From Polyangiaceae bacterium (GTDB lineage: Bacteria; Myxococcota_A; Polyangia; Polyangiales; Polyangiaceae), in contig JACKEA010000008.1 in assembly GCA_020633235.1 (NCBI GenBank), forward strand, positions 124,001 to 188,000: 64,000 bases of DNA. The letters run 5' to 3'. Made by a program: the position numbers and the translations under genes. A model generated the notes under the pieces. That model was not told the origin of the DNA. It made no database searches and saw nothing but the letters and a program-made list of their open reading frames with translations. Shown one piece after another: positions 8,618-17,046 of the stretch (position 1 is its first letter; every line of letters begins with the position of its first letter).

Positions 8618-10533
8618 GCTTCGGCCTCGGCGGCGTCCAGCAGGGCCTTGGCGTAGGCCGGGTTGTGCACGCCGGCGGCGGGATCCTCGAGCACGCGCAG
8701 GACCTTTTCCAAGGCGCCGCTCGGGAGCGTACGGTTCGGCTCGGCGTGGGGCGGACGCTTCCCCAGGGGCGGGCCGCCGAGCTTTTCGTACAGGGCGCGG
8801 GCGCGGCCGAGCACGTCGGGCGTGGTCGGGACTCCGCCTTCGTGACAGCGCTGGGTACACGCCTTGGGCGACACCACGGTGAAGTCGTGGGTGTCGCCGC
8901 GAGGACGCAGAGCGCCGTGGCAGCCCACGCAGCCGAGCTCCGCGTGGGGCGGCTTCTCGCCCTTCGCACTGCCGAACACCAGCGTCGCCGCACTGGCGTC
9001 CGCGCCGTCGTGGCACGTCACGCACACGCGGCTCGTCGCCGCGCTCTCCGGCACTTCGAGCCCGGCACGTAGCGTCACCTTGCGCAGCAGCGTGACACCG
9101 ACACTCGGGCCGTGAGCCGCGTGACACGTCGCGCAACCGAGGCCGATGGGCACGTCCGGAGCGAGCGGGTCGGGCTTGCGCAGCCCCTGTCGCTCCAGAA
9201 ACCCTGCCGTCGTGTGGCAGCCACGGCACTCTACGCCGCGCCGCGCGTCGCCGTCGGCGTCCGCTCGCGCCATGCGGGTGCGCTGCCACGCCGCGACATG
9301 TCGATATTTCGGCGGCGCGTCGTGACACACCGCGCACACGTCACTGCGCAGCACGGCCCAGCGCGCGGACGGCTCCGGGATCGCCCCGGGGCCGTGGCAC
9401 CCGGTGCACGTCACGCCGCCCAGTCGTCGGAGCGCGCGCGGCAGCGCATCCCAAGCGTCGCGCCCGATGCGGAAGTGCGTCGAGAAGCCGAGCTCGCGCC
9501 GTATGGCATCGAACCCGCCGTCGGCCAAGCCCGGCTCTCCCACCGTGTGGCACCCGAGGGTGCAGGAAGGATCGTGGTCCGGCAGCGCGCCCAGCACGCC
9601 GCGGTGAAACACGCTGGTCATCGCTGAGCCCTGCGCGGCCTCCGTCTCTTTCCGGTGGCACTCGCTGCGCCCGCAATCCAGCGGCGTTTCCGAGTGAAGG
9701 CCGGACATCACGACGAGGGCGTCGCCCTTCGCGTTGGCGAGCTCCCAGCGACCGCGAGCGTCCGGGCGAAAGGTGGACACCCGCGCGCGCTCTTCCACCT
9801 CTGCGCGGCCCAGCGGCGGCGCCTTCTGCACGTGCCAGGGGCCGCCGCCCAGGAGCACCCGGGTGCCCAGGGCCACGCTCGGAAGTCCCGCGCTGCGCGC
9901 CGCCGACGCCAGCTTCACTTCGACGTCGCTGCTCCCCGCGGCGCCCGTCCAATGCGCGCGGAACGCGTACGACCCACGCGTGCGCGGCGACAGCGGCACG
10001 ATGCCGTCGGGCACCGGGGCCGCCAACGGGAGTGTTTTCCCGTGCAGCACGAAGCCGTTCTTCTCGACGCGGGTCGAGAGCTTGGCGCCCTCGGTCTGCG
10101 TCCATTCGATCTTGCCGGCCAGCGCTTCGCGGCAGCCCGGATTGAGGACGATGGTGAAGGGCGCGTCGAAGCCGACCTGCGCCGGGTCCTCTATTTGTGC
10201 CGTGAAGAGCTGGCGGACCTCGACGTCGGCGTTCGAGTGCTCCGACAGAATGACGGGACAGAGCCCGGGGGCGGAGAGCGTGAGAGATCCGTGCAGGGCG
10301 GTGCGATCGACGGCCAGGGCGACGCCGAAGGGCAGCACCCGCGCTTCGCGCACGGCGGCGGGCCACGCGACGCGCGTGAAATCGACGTCGTGCCCCGCCT
10401 TTTCGTGCAGCCAGAAGTGCACCAGCTCCGGCGGCGGTGCCGGGCGGCCGCAGGACAGGAAGAGCCCCGCCGCGGCGGCGAGCACGCGAGGCTTCCGCGC
10501 CGCCCCGACAATCGATCGAAGAAGACCGCTCAT
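8611..10533 (-). CDS. Multihaem c-type cytochrome lipoprotein with atypical haem motifs
   Basis: A 640-residue protein. The ATG at 10533 overlaps the stop of the upstream gene (ATGA) and leads into a signal ending in the lipobox FLSC. The first half has no haem motifs and looks beta-rich. The second half carries six CxxCH motifs (CTGCH, CAVCH, CRGCH, CATCH, CVTCH, CVGCH), two CxxxCH motifs (CTLGCH, CTQRCH) and one CxxxxCH (CGRSECH), so up to nine haems. CxxxxCH sites are known in some Desulfovibrio cytochromes c3; CxxxCH sites are less common. The protein should sit in the periplasm or on the outer membrane and carry electrons; partner and substrate are unknown. It is probably co-transcribed with the lipoprotein gene upstream (10530-11267). 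Confidence 0.8.
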   Translation of the reverse strand: MSGLLRSIVGAARKPRVLAAAAGLFLSCGRPAPPPELVHFWLHEKAGHDVDFTRVAWPAAVREARVLPFGVALAVDRTALHGSLTLSAPGLCPVILSEHSNADVEVRQLFTAQIEDPAQVGFDAPFTIVLNPGCREALAGKIEWTQTEGAKLSTRVEKNGFVLHGKTLPLAAPVPDGIVPLSPRTRGSYAFRAHWTGAAGSSDVEVKLASAARSAGLPSVALGTRVLLGGGPWHVQKAPPLGRAEVEERARVSTFRPDARGRWELANAKGDALVVMSGLHSETPLDCGRSECHRKETEAAQGSAMTSVFHRGVLGALPDHDPSCTLGCHTVGEPGLADGGFDAIRRELGFSTHFRIGRDAWDALPRALRRLGGVTCTGCHGPGAIPEPSARWAVLRSDVCAVCHDAPPKYRHVAAWQRTRMARADADGDARRGVECRGCHTTAGFLERQGLRKPDPLAPDVPIGLGCATCHAAHGPSVGVTLLRKVTLRAGLEVPESAATSRVCVTCHDGADASAATLVFGSAKGEKPPHAELGCVGCHGALRPRGDTHDFTVVSPKACTQRCHEGGVPTTPDVLGRARALYEKLGGPPLGKRPPHAEPNRTLPSGALEKVLRVLEDPAAGVHNPAYAKALLDAAEAEAH

Positions 10534-11267
10534 GGCGTCTTCCGGCAGCTGGCAAAGCTGCACTTCGAGCCCTCGCCACAGTCACGGTCCAGCCAGCACT
10601 CGGGCTTGGGCTTCTGCGGCAAGCAGTGGCCCGATACGCACTCGCTGCCGAACGGGCATCCCGCATCGCACGCGAAGCCCAGCGCTCCACGTCCGCCCGC
10701 CGTGCAGCTGCGACGCGCGTGACCGGGCTCGTAGTGGAAGCGACACGCCCAGGGTTCGGGGCCGGGGCGATCCGGAGCGAAGTCCACGCACACGCGCTCG
10801 CCCTCTTGGCCTCGGCGATCGCCGCACAGCCAGCCGACGTCCGGCGCGCCGGGGATCACGCCGGCGGGGCGACCTCCGCCGTGACATACGACCACACCGT
10901 CGAAGTCGGCGCACTCCCACTCGCCGTCGTCGGGCAGGCGCGGGATGCGCTGCGTGCACGCTTCCTTCGTGCAGCTGAAGGCGTCGCTCTGAAAGGCGCG
11001 ATCCTCGCACTTGCGCGCGTAGCCGGAGCCCCAACAGCGGAAGCCCCGGGCCGTGGCCGCGCTGGGCATCGGCTGCGGCACGGAGACGATGCCCTGTTCC
11101 GTGAAGCACGCCCGCAGGGTGCCGACGTCGATGCAGTCGTCGCCCACGTCCTTGGGCGCCGGCGTGAGGAGCGCGCGCCCGTGCTCCACCTTCGTTTCCG
11201 AAGGTGCTTCGGGCCGGGAGCACCCGAGCAGCACGAGCGCTGCGATCCCGGCGCTTCGGCGCGACAT
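10530..11267 (-). CDS. Cysteine-rich lipoprotein, unknown function
   Basis: A 245-residue lipoprotein (MSRRSAGIAALVLLGC, lipobox LLGC); the ATG at 11267 was chosen for that signal. About 20 cysteines are spread through the mature part, with GFACDAGCPFGSEC and CWLDRDCGEGSKC near the C-terminus resembling EB-type modules. No active-site motif is visible. Its stop overlaps the start of the multihaem cytochrome gene, so the two products are probably made together and may act together at the cell surface. Confidence 0.75.
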   Translation of the reverse strand: MSRRSAGIAALVLLGCSRPEAPSETKVEHGRALLTPAPKDVGDDCIDVGTLRACFTEQGIVSVPQPMPSAATARGFRCWGSGYARKCEDRAFQSDAFSCTKEACTQRIPRLPDDGEWECADFDGVVVCHGGGRPAGVIPGAPDVGWLCGDRRGQEGERVCVDFAPDRPGPEPWACRFHYEPGHARRSCTAGGRGALGFACDAGCPFGSECVSGHCLPQKPKPECWLDRDCGEGSKCSFASCRKTP

Positions 11268-11292
11268 CCTCCGAGCATGCCAGAGCTCTGGG

Positions 11293-12039
11293 TCAGCCGC
11301 CGAACTCCACGCCTGCGGCGAGGTAGAAGATGGGCGAGAAGGTGACGTCGGTCTGGTCGTTTCCACCCACAGGTTGGGAGATGAAACCCAGCTCGATGGG
11401 CACCCGAAGCGAGCTGCCCGTGGGGATGGACACCTCGAACAGACCACCAATGTCGAAGCCCTTGATGACGTCGAAGTCGTCGTCGCCCTCCGTGAGGTCG
11501 ATCAGCTGGTAGCCGAAGGCGATGCCTGGCCGAAACTGGATGGCTTGCGGATCCCCGAAGCGCGCCTTGATGGTCGCACCCAACGTGGTGATCGCCGTGC
11601 TGAGGTCGTCTCCTCCGACGTCGAGGGAGGGTCGCGCATGAAGCAGGAATGCGCCGAGCGACAGCTTGGGAGCGACGATGCCGTCGATGCTGGCAAGGGC
11701 CAGCGGACCCATGGACGTGTCCAGGTTCCGATCCAATTCCTTCACGTACACCGACCCGGGAACGAGCACGCCGGCCTTCAGCCCTAGGCTCCAAGTAGGA
11801 TCTGTTGGTGCTGCATAGGGCTGCTGGTAGCCGTAGCCCGCTTGCTGACCTTGCGGCTGCTGGCCGTAGCCTTGCGGCTGCTGGCCGTAGCCTTGCGGCT
11901 GCTGGCCGTAGGCCGGTTGCTGTTGCGGTTGTGCGTAGCCCTGCTGCGGCTGCCCGTAGGCAGGGGGTGCGGGTTGCGCCTGAGCGGCGACGGGGATGAG
12001 CAGGCACGTACAAGCGATTGCGGCGCATAGGGTCTTCAT
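11293..12039 (-). CDS. Outer-membrane beta-barrel-like protein with Gln/Tyr/Gly repeats
   Basis: A 248-residue protein with a type I signal peptide (MKTLCAAIACTCLLIPVAAQAQ). A low-complexity segment at about residues 23-75 contains repeated YGQQPQG units encoded by a 21-bp tandem repeat. The C-terminal 170 residues have alternating hydrophobic text typical of beta strands (LGLKAGVLVPGSV, VPIELGFISQPVGG, FYLAAGVEF) and end in an aromatic/Gly pattern, so I infer an 8- to 10-stranded outer-membrane barrel. No family name is certain. A consensus sigma54 promoter and two dyad boxes lie immediately upstream, next to the gene of a sigma54 activator, so nutrient- or signal-dependent control by that activator is the natural hypothesis. 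Confidence 0.75.
   Translation of the reverse strand: MKTLCAAIACTCLLIPVAAQAQPAPPAYGQPQQGYAQPQQQPAYGQQPQGYGQQPQGYGQQPQGQQAGYGYQQPYAAPTDPTWSLGLKAGVLVPGSVYVKELDRNLDTSMGPLALASIDGIVAPKLSLGAFLLHARPSLDVGGDDLSTAITTLGATIKARFGDPQAIQFRPGIAFGYQLIDLTEGDDDFDVIKGFDIGGLFEVSIPTGSSLRVPIELGFISQPVGGNDQTDVTFSPIFYLAAGVEFGG
11851..11913 (-). repeat. Three tandem 21-bp units inside the porin-like gene
   Basis: Three near-identical 21-bp units encode YGQQPQG repeats in the porin-like protein. The unit is a multiple of three, so unit number can vary without a frameshift. Confidence 0.85.
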
Positions 12040-12063
12040 TCGGTTCCTCCGAGCCCTGGAGTT

Positions 12064-12079
12064 AGCAACCGAAGTGCCA
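12064..12079 (-). promoter_or_regulatory. Sigma54 (-24/-12) promoter of the porin-like gene
   Basis: On the minus strand the sequence is TGGCACTTCGGTTGCT, an exact match to the sigma54 consensus TGGCAC-N5-TTGCT. The predicted start of transcription is near 12053, 14 bases before the ATG at 12039, with a GGAGG ribosome site between them. A sigma54 activator gene lies directly upstream. Confidence 0.75.
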
Positions 12080-12126
12080 GCTCGAAGAGCCGGATATTTC
12101 GCCGAAAGGCCCGCGAAAACTGGACG

Positions 12127-12159
12127 TTGAACGGTTCAGGCGCCGCGCTTGAACCGTTC
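12127..12159. promoter_or_regulatory. Paired GAAC[C/G]GTTC boxes, candidate upstream activator sites
   Basis: Two dyads, TTGAACGGTTCA (12127-12138) and TTGAACCGTTC (12149-12159), are centred 22 bp apart. Relative to the predicted sigma54 start at 12053 they sit at -80 and -102, the usual range for enhancer-binding activators. The distal box lies at the stop codon of the activator gene. The same pair recurs at 55997-56018, with its proximal box also at -80. Confidence 0.6.
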
Positions 12160-13713
12160 TCAGTCGATGTTCAGCTCACGCATCCGGAGCTTGAGACCGC
12201 GCTCGGATACTTCCAAGACTGCGGCCATGGCCGACGTGTCCCCGGCGGTAGCGGCGCGCACCGCACGGATCTCGTCCTCCGTGAGATCCCGTGCACGCCG
12301 GATGGAGGAGCTCTGCTCCATGAGCTGGTACAGCGTGTTCTTGGCGATGCCCAGCGCGCGCGCGGTGGCGCCGATGCGAAAGCGATTCTGTCGCAGCGTG
12401 GTGAGCAGCCGTTCTTCGGTGATGCTCTGGGGCTGGTTGCCCGAGGGCGGTGGCGTGTGTACGGGACGCTGCGCCGCCGACGGCAACAGCAGTTGAAAGG
12501 TCTTGCCTACACGCAAAGGTGCGCCGCTGTGGCGGCTGACCACCAGCTCGCGGGCGAAATTCCTGAGCTCACGCACGTTGCCGGGCCACTCGTACTCCAG
12601 CGCACGCGCAACCAGTGAAGACGGCAACCAAGGGTTCTTCGGGTCGAGCTCCGTTGGTAGTGCGCCCCCCATCTCTTCGCTCAAGAAGCGAACGAGGAGC
12701 AGGCCGATGTCCGCTCTGCGCTGGCGCAGTGGGGCGACGGTGACGGTGTGTGCCGCAAGGCGCTGCAGCAGGGGAAAGCGAAACTTGCCCTGACGCGACT
12801 CCTCCTCGAGGGCCGCGTCCGTGGCGGCAAGGACGCGTACGTTCACCCTGGCCGGGGCGGGGCTGCCCACCGGCTGGATCTCTCCAGTCTCCAACACACG
12901 CAATAGCATGGGCTGGATCTCCTGCGGCGTTTCTCCGATCTCGTCGAGGAACAACGTGCCGCCATCGGCGTTGCCAAACCAGCCGGGTCGCGCTTCAGCG
13001 GCGCCAGTGAAGGCGCCCCGCCGATGGCCGAAGAGCTCTGCTACTGCAGTGGTTGGAGAAATGGCCGCCATGTTCGCGCATAGGAATGGCTTTCCCGCGC
13101 GCCCACTGCTCGCGTGGATGGCCTGCGCTACCAGCTCCTTGCCCGACCCTGACTCGCCGCGAATGAGCACTGGAGCGGCGTGAGACCCAGCACGTCGGAT
13201 CTCGTCCCACAGGTCGACTATCGCGTCCGATTGGCCGACGATCCCGGCGACGGGTTGCACTCGTTCCGCGCGCGCCCGATGCAGCAGCAGCAGCACGCGA
13301 TCGGCCAGCTCGAGGGTGACGCCGCGTTCCAGGCGCTCGAGGTCGACCCAAGTGGCCTCCGTCACGACTTCGCCGTCTACTCGCACGGACGCCTTCACCT
13401 GGCGACAATCCACTCGCAGCCCGGCTCGGTCCAAAAACAGCACCGTTGGGTCCCGACTCAAATACGCGTCCCGAAGTGGACCGCGAGATCCGTCCAGCCT
13501 CACGAAGTCGGGCGCCACGCGCGAGACGGCTACGGGGCGGTCGGCGAACAGACCCGTCGCCACTGCCCGAGCCCCCACCATCTCCAGATCCGGATGGCAG
13601 AGGACAGTCAGCGCCGCGATGTCTCGCACGGACGCTGGCGAAACCTCGCTCGCAGGGTCGAGGGTGGTTCGGGTCAGCGTGGAGGAGGCAGTTTTCGTGT
13701 TCGATCCGGACAC
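12160..13713 (-). CDS. Sigma54-dependent transcriptional activator, FHA-like N-terminus
   Basis: About 517 residues from the GTG chosen at 13713; the frame is open to 13782, so the start is uncertain. The N-terminal ~150 residues look like a forkhead-associated (FHA) domain, a phosphothreonine-binding fold used by many myxobacterial sigma54 activators. The central AAA+ domain has Walker A GESGSGKE, the sigma54-contacting GAFTGA loop, Walker B GGTLFLDEIGE and the WPGNVREL motif. The C-terminus has a Fis-type helix-turn-helix (RIGATARALGIAKNTLYQLM) plus about 45 extra residues that read like a second HTH. Function: drives sigma54 promoters in response to an upstream Ser/Thr kinase or other signal. 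The best local target is the porin-like gene at 11293-12039, which has a consensus sigma54 promoter and dyad boxes. Confidence 0.85.
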   Translation of the reverse strand: MSGSNTKTASSTLTRTTLDPASEVSPASVRDIAALTVLCHPDLEMVGARAVATGLFADRPVAVSRVAPDFVRLDGSRGPLRDAYLSRDPTVLFLDRAGLRVDCRQVKASVRVDGEVVTEATWVDLERLERGVTLELADRVLLLLHRARAERVQPVAGIVGQSDAIVDLWDEIRRAGSHAAPVLIRGESGSGKELVAQAIHASSGRAGKPFLCANMAAISPTTAVAELFGHRRGAFTGAAEARPGWFGNADGGTLFLDEIGETPQEIQPMLLRVLETGEIQPVGSPAPARVNVRVLAATDAALEEESRQGKFRFPLLQRLAAHTVTVAPLRQRRADIGLLLVRFLSEEMGGALPTELDPKNPWLPSSLVARALEYEWPGNVRELRNFARELVVSRHSGAPLRVGKTFQLLLPSAAQRPVHTPPPSGNQPQSITEERLLTTLRQNRFRIGATARALGIAKNTLYQLMEQSSSIRRARDLTEDEIRAVRAATAGDTSAMAAVLEVSERGLKLRMRELNID

Positions 13714-13761
13714 GCCGCGTGACTCTACCGGAGCTGTCGAAGCCTCGCCAGGCGGCGCGCC

Positions 13762-13782
13762 GGTTCCGCGGCGGAGCAACAA
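13762..13782 (-). repeat. Dispersed intergenic repeat, copy 4 (degenerate)
   Basis: The sequence GGTTCCGCGGCGGAGCAACA differs from the consensus GGTTCCGCGGCGGACCGACA at two positions. It lies between the divergent sigma54-activator and alpha-amylase genes. Confidence 0.6.
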
Positions 13783-13835
13783 AAATCAGCCGAATGGTGA
13801 CGGCGCCCAAAACGGGGCTACGCTTTTCGACGCTC

Positions 13836-16088
13836 ATGTCCAAACGAAGTCTTCTTCGCTTGCTCTTCGCGGCGGTGCTCGCCCTCACCTCTTCGGTCAC
13901 GGTGGCGTGCTCGGACGACGCCGAGCCTGCCGGGTCCCATGGCTTTGGTGGCGGCGGCGGCACGGGTGGCAGCGGCGGCAGCTCTTCCGTGCTGTGCACG
14001 ACGACGTTTCGCTTCCAGCCCGGCGCCGGGCTCGCCCCCAAGAGCGTGGCGCTGGCGGGAGAGTGGAACGAGTTCGACGCGACGGCGTTGATGCAGGGGC
14101 CGGACTCCAGCGGTGCGTTCACCGCCACGGTGGATCTCGCGCCCGGCATGTGGGGCTACAAGTTGGTGCTGGACGGCGACAACTGGATGCTCGATCCCGA
14201 CGAGGGCTATCGGAAGTACGTCGGTAGCGAAGAAAACTCCGCGGTGCGTGTGCTCGATTGCAGCGTTCCGCGCCTGAGCGTCACGGACAAGTCCTCGGCG
14301 CAAGGAACGTACTCCGCGACGATCGCGTTCGAGGCGGCAAACTCCGGCGCGGCGCTTGCCAGCGCGAGCGCGAAGCTTCGTTTCGCGGACAGCGAGAAGG
14401 ACGTGGACGTGAGCGTGGACGGCAACACCCTGTCGCTGTCGCTCTCCGGCTTGGCCGACGGCAAGTACACGGCCTACGTAACGGCCAAGGATGCGGCGGG
14501 CGCCGAATCCGAGCCGCTCCGGTTGGTGTTCTGGATGGAGCCGGAGGCCTTCGACTGGCAGGACGCGCTGATCTACATGATCATGACGGACCGCTTCAAA
14601 GACGGGGACCCGTCCAACGATCCTCCGCCCACGAGCGGCGTGCAGGACCCCCGAGGAGACTTCCAGGGCGGGGACCTGGAGGGCATTCGCGAGAAGATCG
14701 CCGACGGTACCCTGGACAAGCTGGGCGTGCGCGCGCTGTGGCTGACGCCGTTTCAAACCAACCCCACGGATCCGTATCTGGCGTCGGACAACTACCACCT
14801 GGTGACCGGCTATCACGGCTATTGGCCCATCAAGGCCCGAGAGGTGGATCCGCGTCTGGGCGGTGAAGCCGCGCTCCACGCCTTGGTGAAGGAAGCGCAC
14901 GCTCACGGCATTCGCATCTTGATGGACTACGTGGTGAACCACGTGCATCAAGACCACGAGTATTTCAAGCAGCACCCGGATTGGTTCCGCACCGGTTGCG
15001 TGTGCGGAACCGCGGGCTGCGACTGGACGGCGCAGCGGCTGGAGTGTCTGTTCACGCCTTACCTGCCGGACGTGAACTGGACCAACTCGGCCGCCGCCGA
15101 GCAGTTCGTGGAAGACGCGGTGTGGTGGCTCGACACCTTCGACCTCGACGGCATTCGGGTGGACGCGGTGAAGCACGTGGAAGACGCCGCCGTCGCCAAC
15201 CTCTCCACGCGCATCCGCGAGGAAATGGAGCCGGGAGGCACCCACTACTTCTTGATGGGCGAGACCGCGATGGGCTGGAGCGATTGCGGCGTGGACTGCA
15301 ACAAGGACCAGTACGGCACCATCAGCCGTTACATCGGGCCTCACGGTCTGGATGGTCAGTTCGATTTCGTGCTCTATCACGCGGTGCCGTACCGCGTTTT
15401 CGCCTACGACCAGTTCGGCATGCTGCACGCGGACTTCTGGGAGCAGGCGAGTATCGAGCAGTACCCGAAGGGCAGCGTGATGACGCCCTACGTGGGCAGC
15501 CACGACACCGCGCGCTTCGTCACGCTCTCGACCTATCGCGGCCAACCGGGCTACGACCAGGGCATCCCCGGCATTCAGTGGGACAACGTGGCGGGGCCGC
15601 CTCCGGATGCGGAACCGTACCAGCGTCTCGGCACGGCGCTGTCTTGGCTCTTGGGCCTGCCCGGCGCGCCGCTGCTCTACTACGGCGACGAGTACGGGGA
15701 GTGGGGCGGCGCGGATCCCGGCAACCGCGCCATGTGGCGCGGCGACGCGAGCTTGAGCGCGAACGAGCAGTCGCTATTGGATCTCACGCGTAGGCTCGGG
15801 ACGGCGCGCAAGGACTTGGTGGCGCTGCGGCGCGGGGCGTATCGCTCCCTGTATGCCACGGAGACGGTGCTCGTGTACGCGCGACAGACGGACGATGGGA
15901 AGGTCGCGGTGGTGGCGGTGTCGCGAGATCCCGGACCCACCACCAGCGAAGTGACGATCCCCGCGAGCGTGCCGCTGAGTGATGGGACCGTGCTCACGGA
16001 TCGCCTGGGGGGCGCCTCGGTCACGGTGAGCGGCGGGAAGATGAGCATCGCGCTCGGTCCCCGCGCTGCCCAAGTGCTGGCGCCCTGA
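13836..16088 (+). CDS. GH13 alpha-amylase-family lipoprotein with N-terminal starch-binding-like domain
   Basis: A 750-residue lipoprotein (MSKRSLLRLLF...VTVAC). After a Gly-rich linker, residues ~50-130 resemble a CBM48/AMPK-type glycogen-binding domain (VALAGEWNEFD, GMWGYKLVLDGDNWMLDP), followed by an Ig-like segment. The GH13 barrel begins near residue 240 with conserved regions DYVVNH, GIRVDAVKH (nucleophile Asp443), FLMGET (acid/base Glu476) and GSHD (Asp557). The usual Asn of region IV is Ser. The C-terminal beta domain ends at about residue 750. The enzyme should cleave or rearrange alpha-1,4-glucans at the cell surface. A second GH13 lipoprotein, a GH15-type protein and a maltoporin-like gene lie within 13 kb, supporting a role in starch or glycogen use. 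Confidence 0.88.
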   Translation: MSKRSLLRLLFAAVLALTSSVTVACSDDAEPAGSHGFGGGGGTGGSGGSSSVLCTTTFRFQPGAGLAPKSVALAGEWNEFDATALMQGPDSSGAFTATVDLAPGMWGYKLVLDGDNWMLDPDEGYRKYVGSEENSAVRVLDCSVPRLSVTDKSSAQGTYSATIAFEAANSGAALASASAKLRFADSEKDVDVSVDGNTLSLSLSGLADGKYTAYVTAKDAAGAESEPLRLVFWMEPEAFDWQDALIYMIMTDRFKDGDPSNDPPPTSGVQDPRGDFQGGDLEGIREKIADGTLDKLGVRALWLTPFQTNPTDPYLASDNYHLVTGYHGYWPIKAREVDPRLGGEAALHALVKEAHAHGIRILMDYVVNHVHQDHEYFKQHPDWFRTGCVCGTAGCDWTAQRLECLFTPYLPDVNWTNSAAAEQFVEDAVWWLDTFDLDGIRVDAVKHVEDAAVANLSTRIREEMEPGGTHYFLMGETAMGWSDCGVDCNKDQYGTISRYIGPHGLDGQFDFVLYHAVPYRVFAYDQFGMLHADFWEQASIEQYPKGSVMTPYVGSHDTARFVTLSTYRGQPGYDQGIPGIQWDNVAGPPPDAEPYQRLGTALSWLLGLPGAPLLYYGDEYGEWGGADPGNRAMWRGDASLSANEQSLLDLTRRLGTARKDLVALRRGAYRSLYATETVLVYARQTDDGKVAVVAVSRDPGPTTSEVTIPASVPLSDGTVLTDRLGGASVTVSGGKMSIALGPRAAQVLAP

Positions 16089-16181
16089 GGCGAAAAGCAC
16101 GCAATTCTGCCCACAAATCCTGGTGTCTTGACGGCGCGCGGTGGTGCCAAGAAACCGTTGCTCGGGAGCACCGTAGTAAAC

Positions 16182-16204
16182 GGGGACCGGGGGCTCGGGT
16201 CCCC
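16182..16204 (+). other. Leader hairpin before the YceI-like gene
   Basis: GGGGACC and GGTCCCC form a 7-bp stem with a 9-base loop, ending a few bases before the AAAGGA ribosome site of the gene starting at 16223. It could influence translation; no terminator T-tract follows. Confidence 0.35.
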
Positions 16205-16222
16205 GGAGGGAAAGGACACACC

Positions 16223-17002
16223 GTGGGCAAGACGTATCTGATCGCATTGGGCGTGGCACTTCTGACCGTTGGCTGCGACGACAAGCCGAGCAAGCCCCTG
16301 GCGCCGACGGCTTCTGCACTCGCCCCCGCGGACAAGCCGGCGGGCGCGACCACGCTGAAGGTGGAGAGCAAAGGCTCCAAGGTGGAGTTCTTGATGAACG
16401 CGCCAATCGAGAAGATCAATGGCGTGGTGGAAGACGGCGCAGAAGGGGAGATCAACGTCGACCCCAAAGACGTCTCCAAGACCACCGCCCTCATCAAGGT
16501 GGACCTCGACAAGCTCACGCTCTACCAGCAGAAGCGCGAGGACGAGAAGGGGGAGTTCAGCGAGCGCGCGAAGAACGATCAGCAGAACGCTCACGCACGG
16601 AACTGGCTCGAAATCTCGGAAGATGCGCCCAAGGACAAGCGCGAGGAGAACCGCTGGGCGGAGTTCAAGATCGAGCGGGTGGTGGAGCCCACCGCCAAGG
16701 ACCTGACCACGATGAAGGGCGCCGAGCGCAAGGTCACCGGCTGGGCCACCGGCGAGTTTCGACTGCACGGTCGCAAGCAGGAGAAGCGCGTCAAGATCGA
16801 GGCGAGCTTCGAGTTCGACGGGGACAAGCTCACCGGCGTGAAGGTAAAGACCCTGGAGCCCATGAACGTCGGGTTGGAGGAGTTCGACGTGAAGCCGCGC
16901 GAAGCTTTCGGCAAGTTGGCGCAGAAGACGCTGGGGGCCCTCGGCAACAAGGTTGCCCAAGAGGCGCCCATCGAGCTCACGCTGTCTGCCAAGGCCAAGT
17001 GA
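16223..17002 (+). CDS. YceI-like domain lipoprotein
   Basis: A 259-residue lipoprotein starting at GTG (MGKTYLIALGVALLTVGC, lipobox TVGC) with an AAAGGA ribosome site. The mature part resembles the YceI/lipocalin-like family: VESKGSKVEFLMNAPIEKINGVVEDGAEGE at its beginning in shorter phrases, then a central DQQNAHARNWLEI stretch and the late strand pair GEFRLHGRKQEKRVKIEA. YceI proteins are beta-barrels that bind polyisoprenoid or amphiphilic ligands in the periplasm. The Ala/Pro-rich linker after the lipid anchor is short. Ligand and role here are unknown. Confidence 0.7.
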   Translation: MGKTYLIALGVALLTVGCDDKPSKPLAPTASALAPADKPAGATTLKVESKGSKVEFLMNAPIEKINGVVEDGAEGEINVDPKDVSKTTALIKVDLDKLTLYQQKREDEKGEFSERAKNDQQNAHARNWLEISEDAPKDKREENRWAEFKIERVVEPTAKDLTTMKGAERKVTGWATGEFRLHGRKQEKRVKIEASFEFDGDKLTGVKVKTLEPMNVGLEEFDVKPREAFGKLAQKTLGALGNKVAQEAPIELTLSAKAK

Positions 17003-17046
17003 CCATCGACATGGAGCCTCGCTGCCCCGCACGATAGCCTGGCGGG

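Noticed and set aside
11851..11913. Tandem 21-bp units as a CRISPR array
   Set aside because: There are no spacers between the units, and they encode an in-frame peptide repeat in a clear gene.
12127..12159. GAAC[C/G]GTTC boxes as LexA sites
   Set aside because: LexA boxes have a longer spacer between GAAC and GTTC; here only one base separates them, and the nearby genes are not SOS genes.
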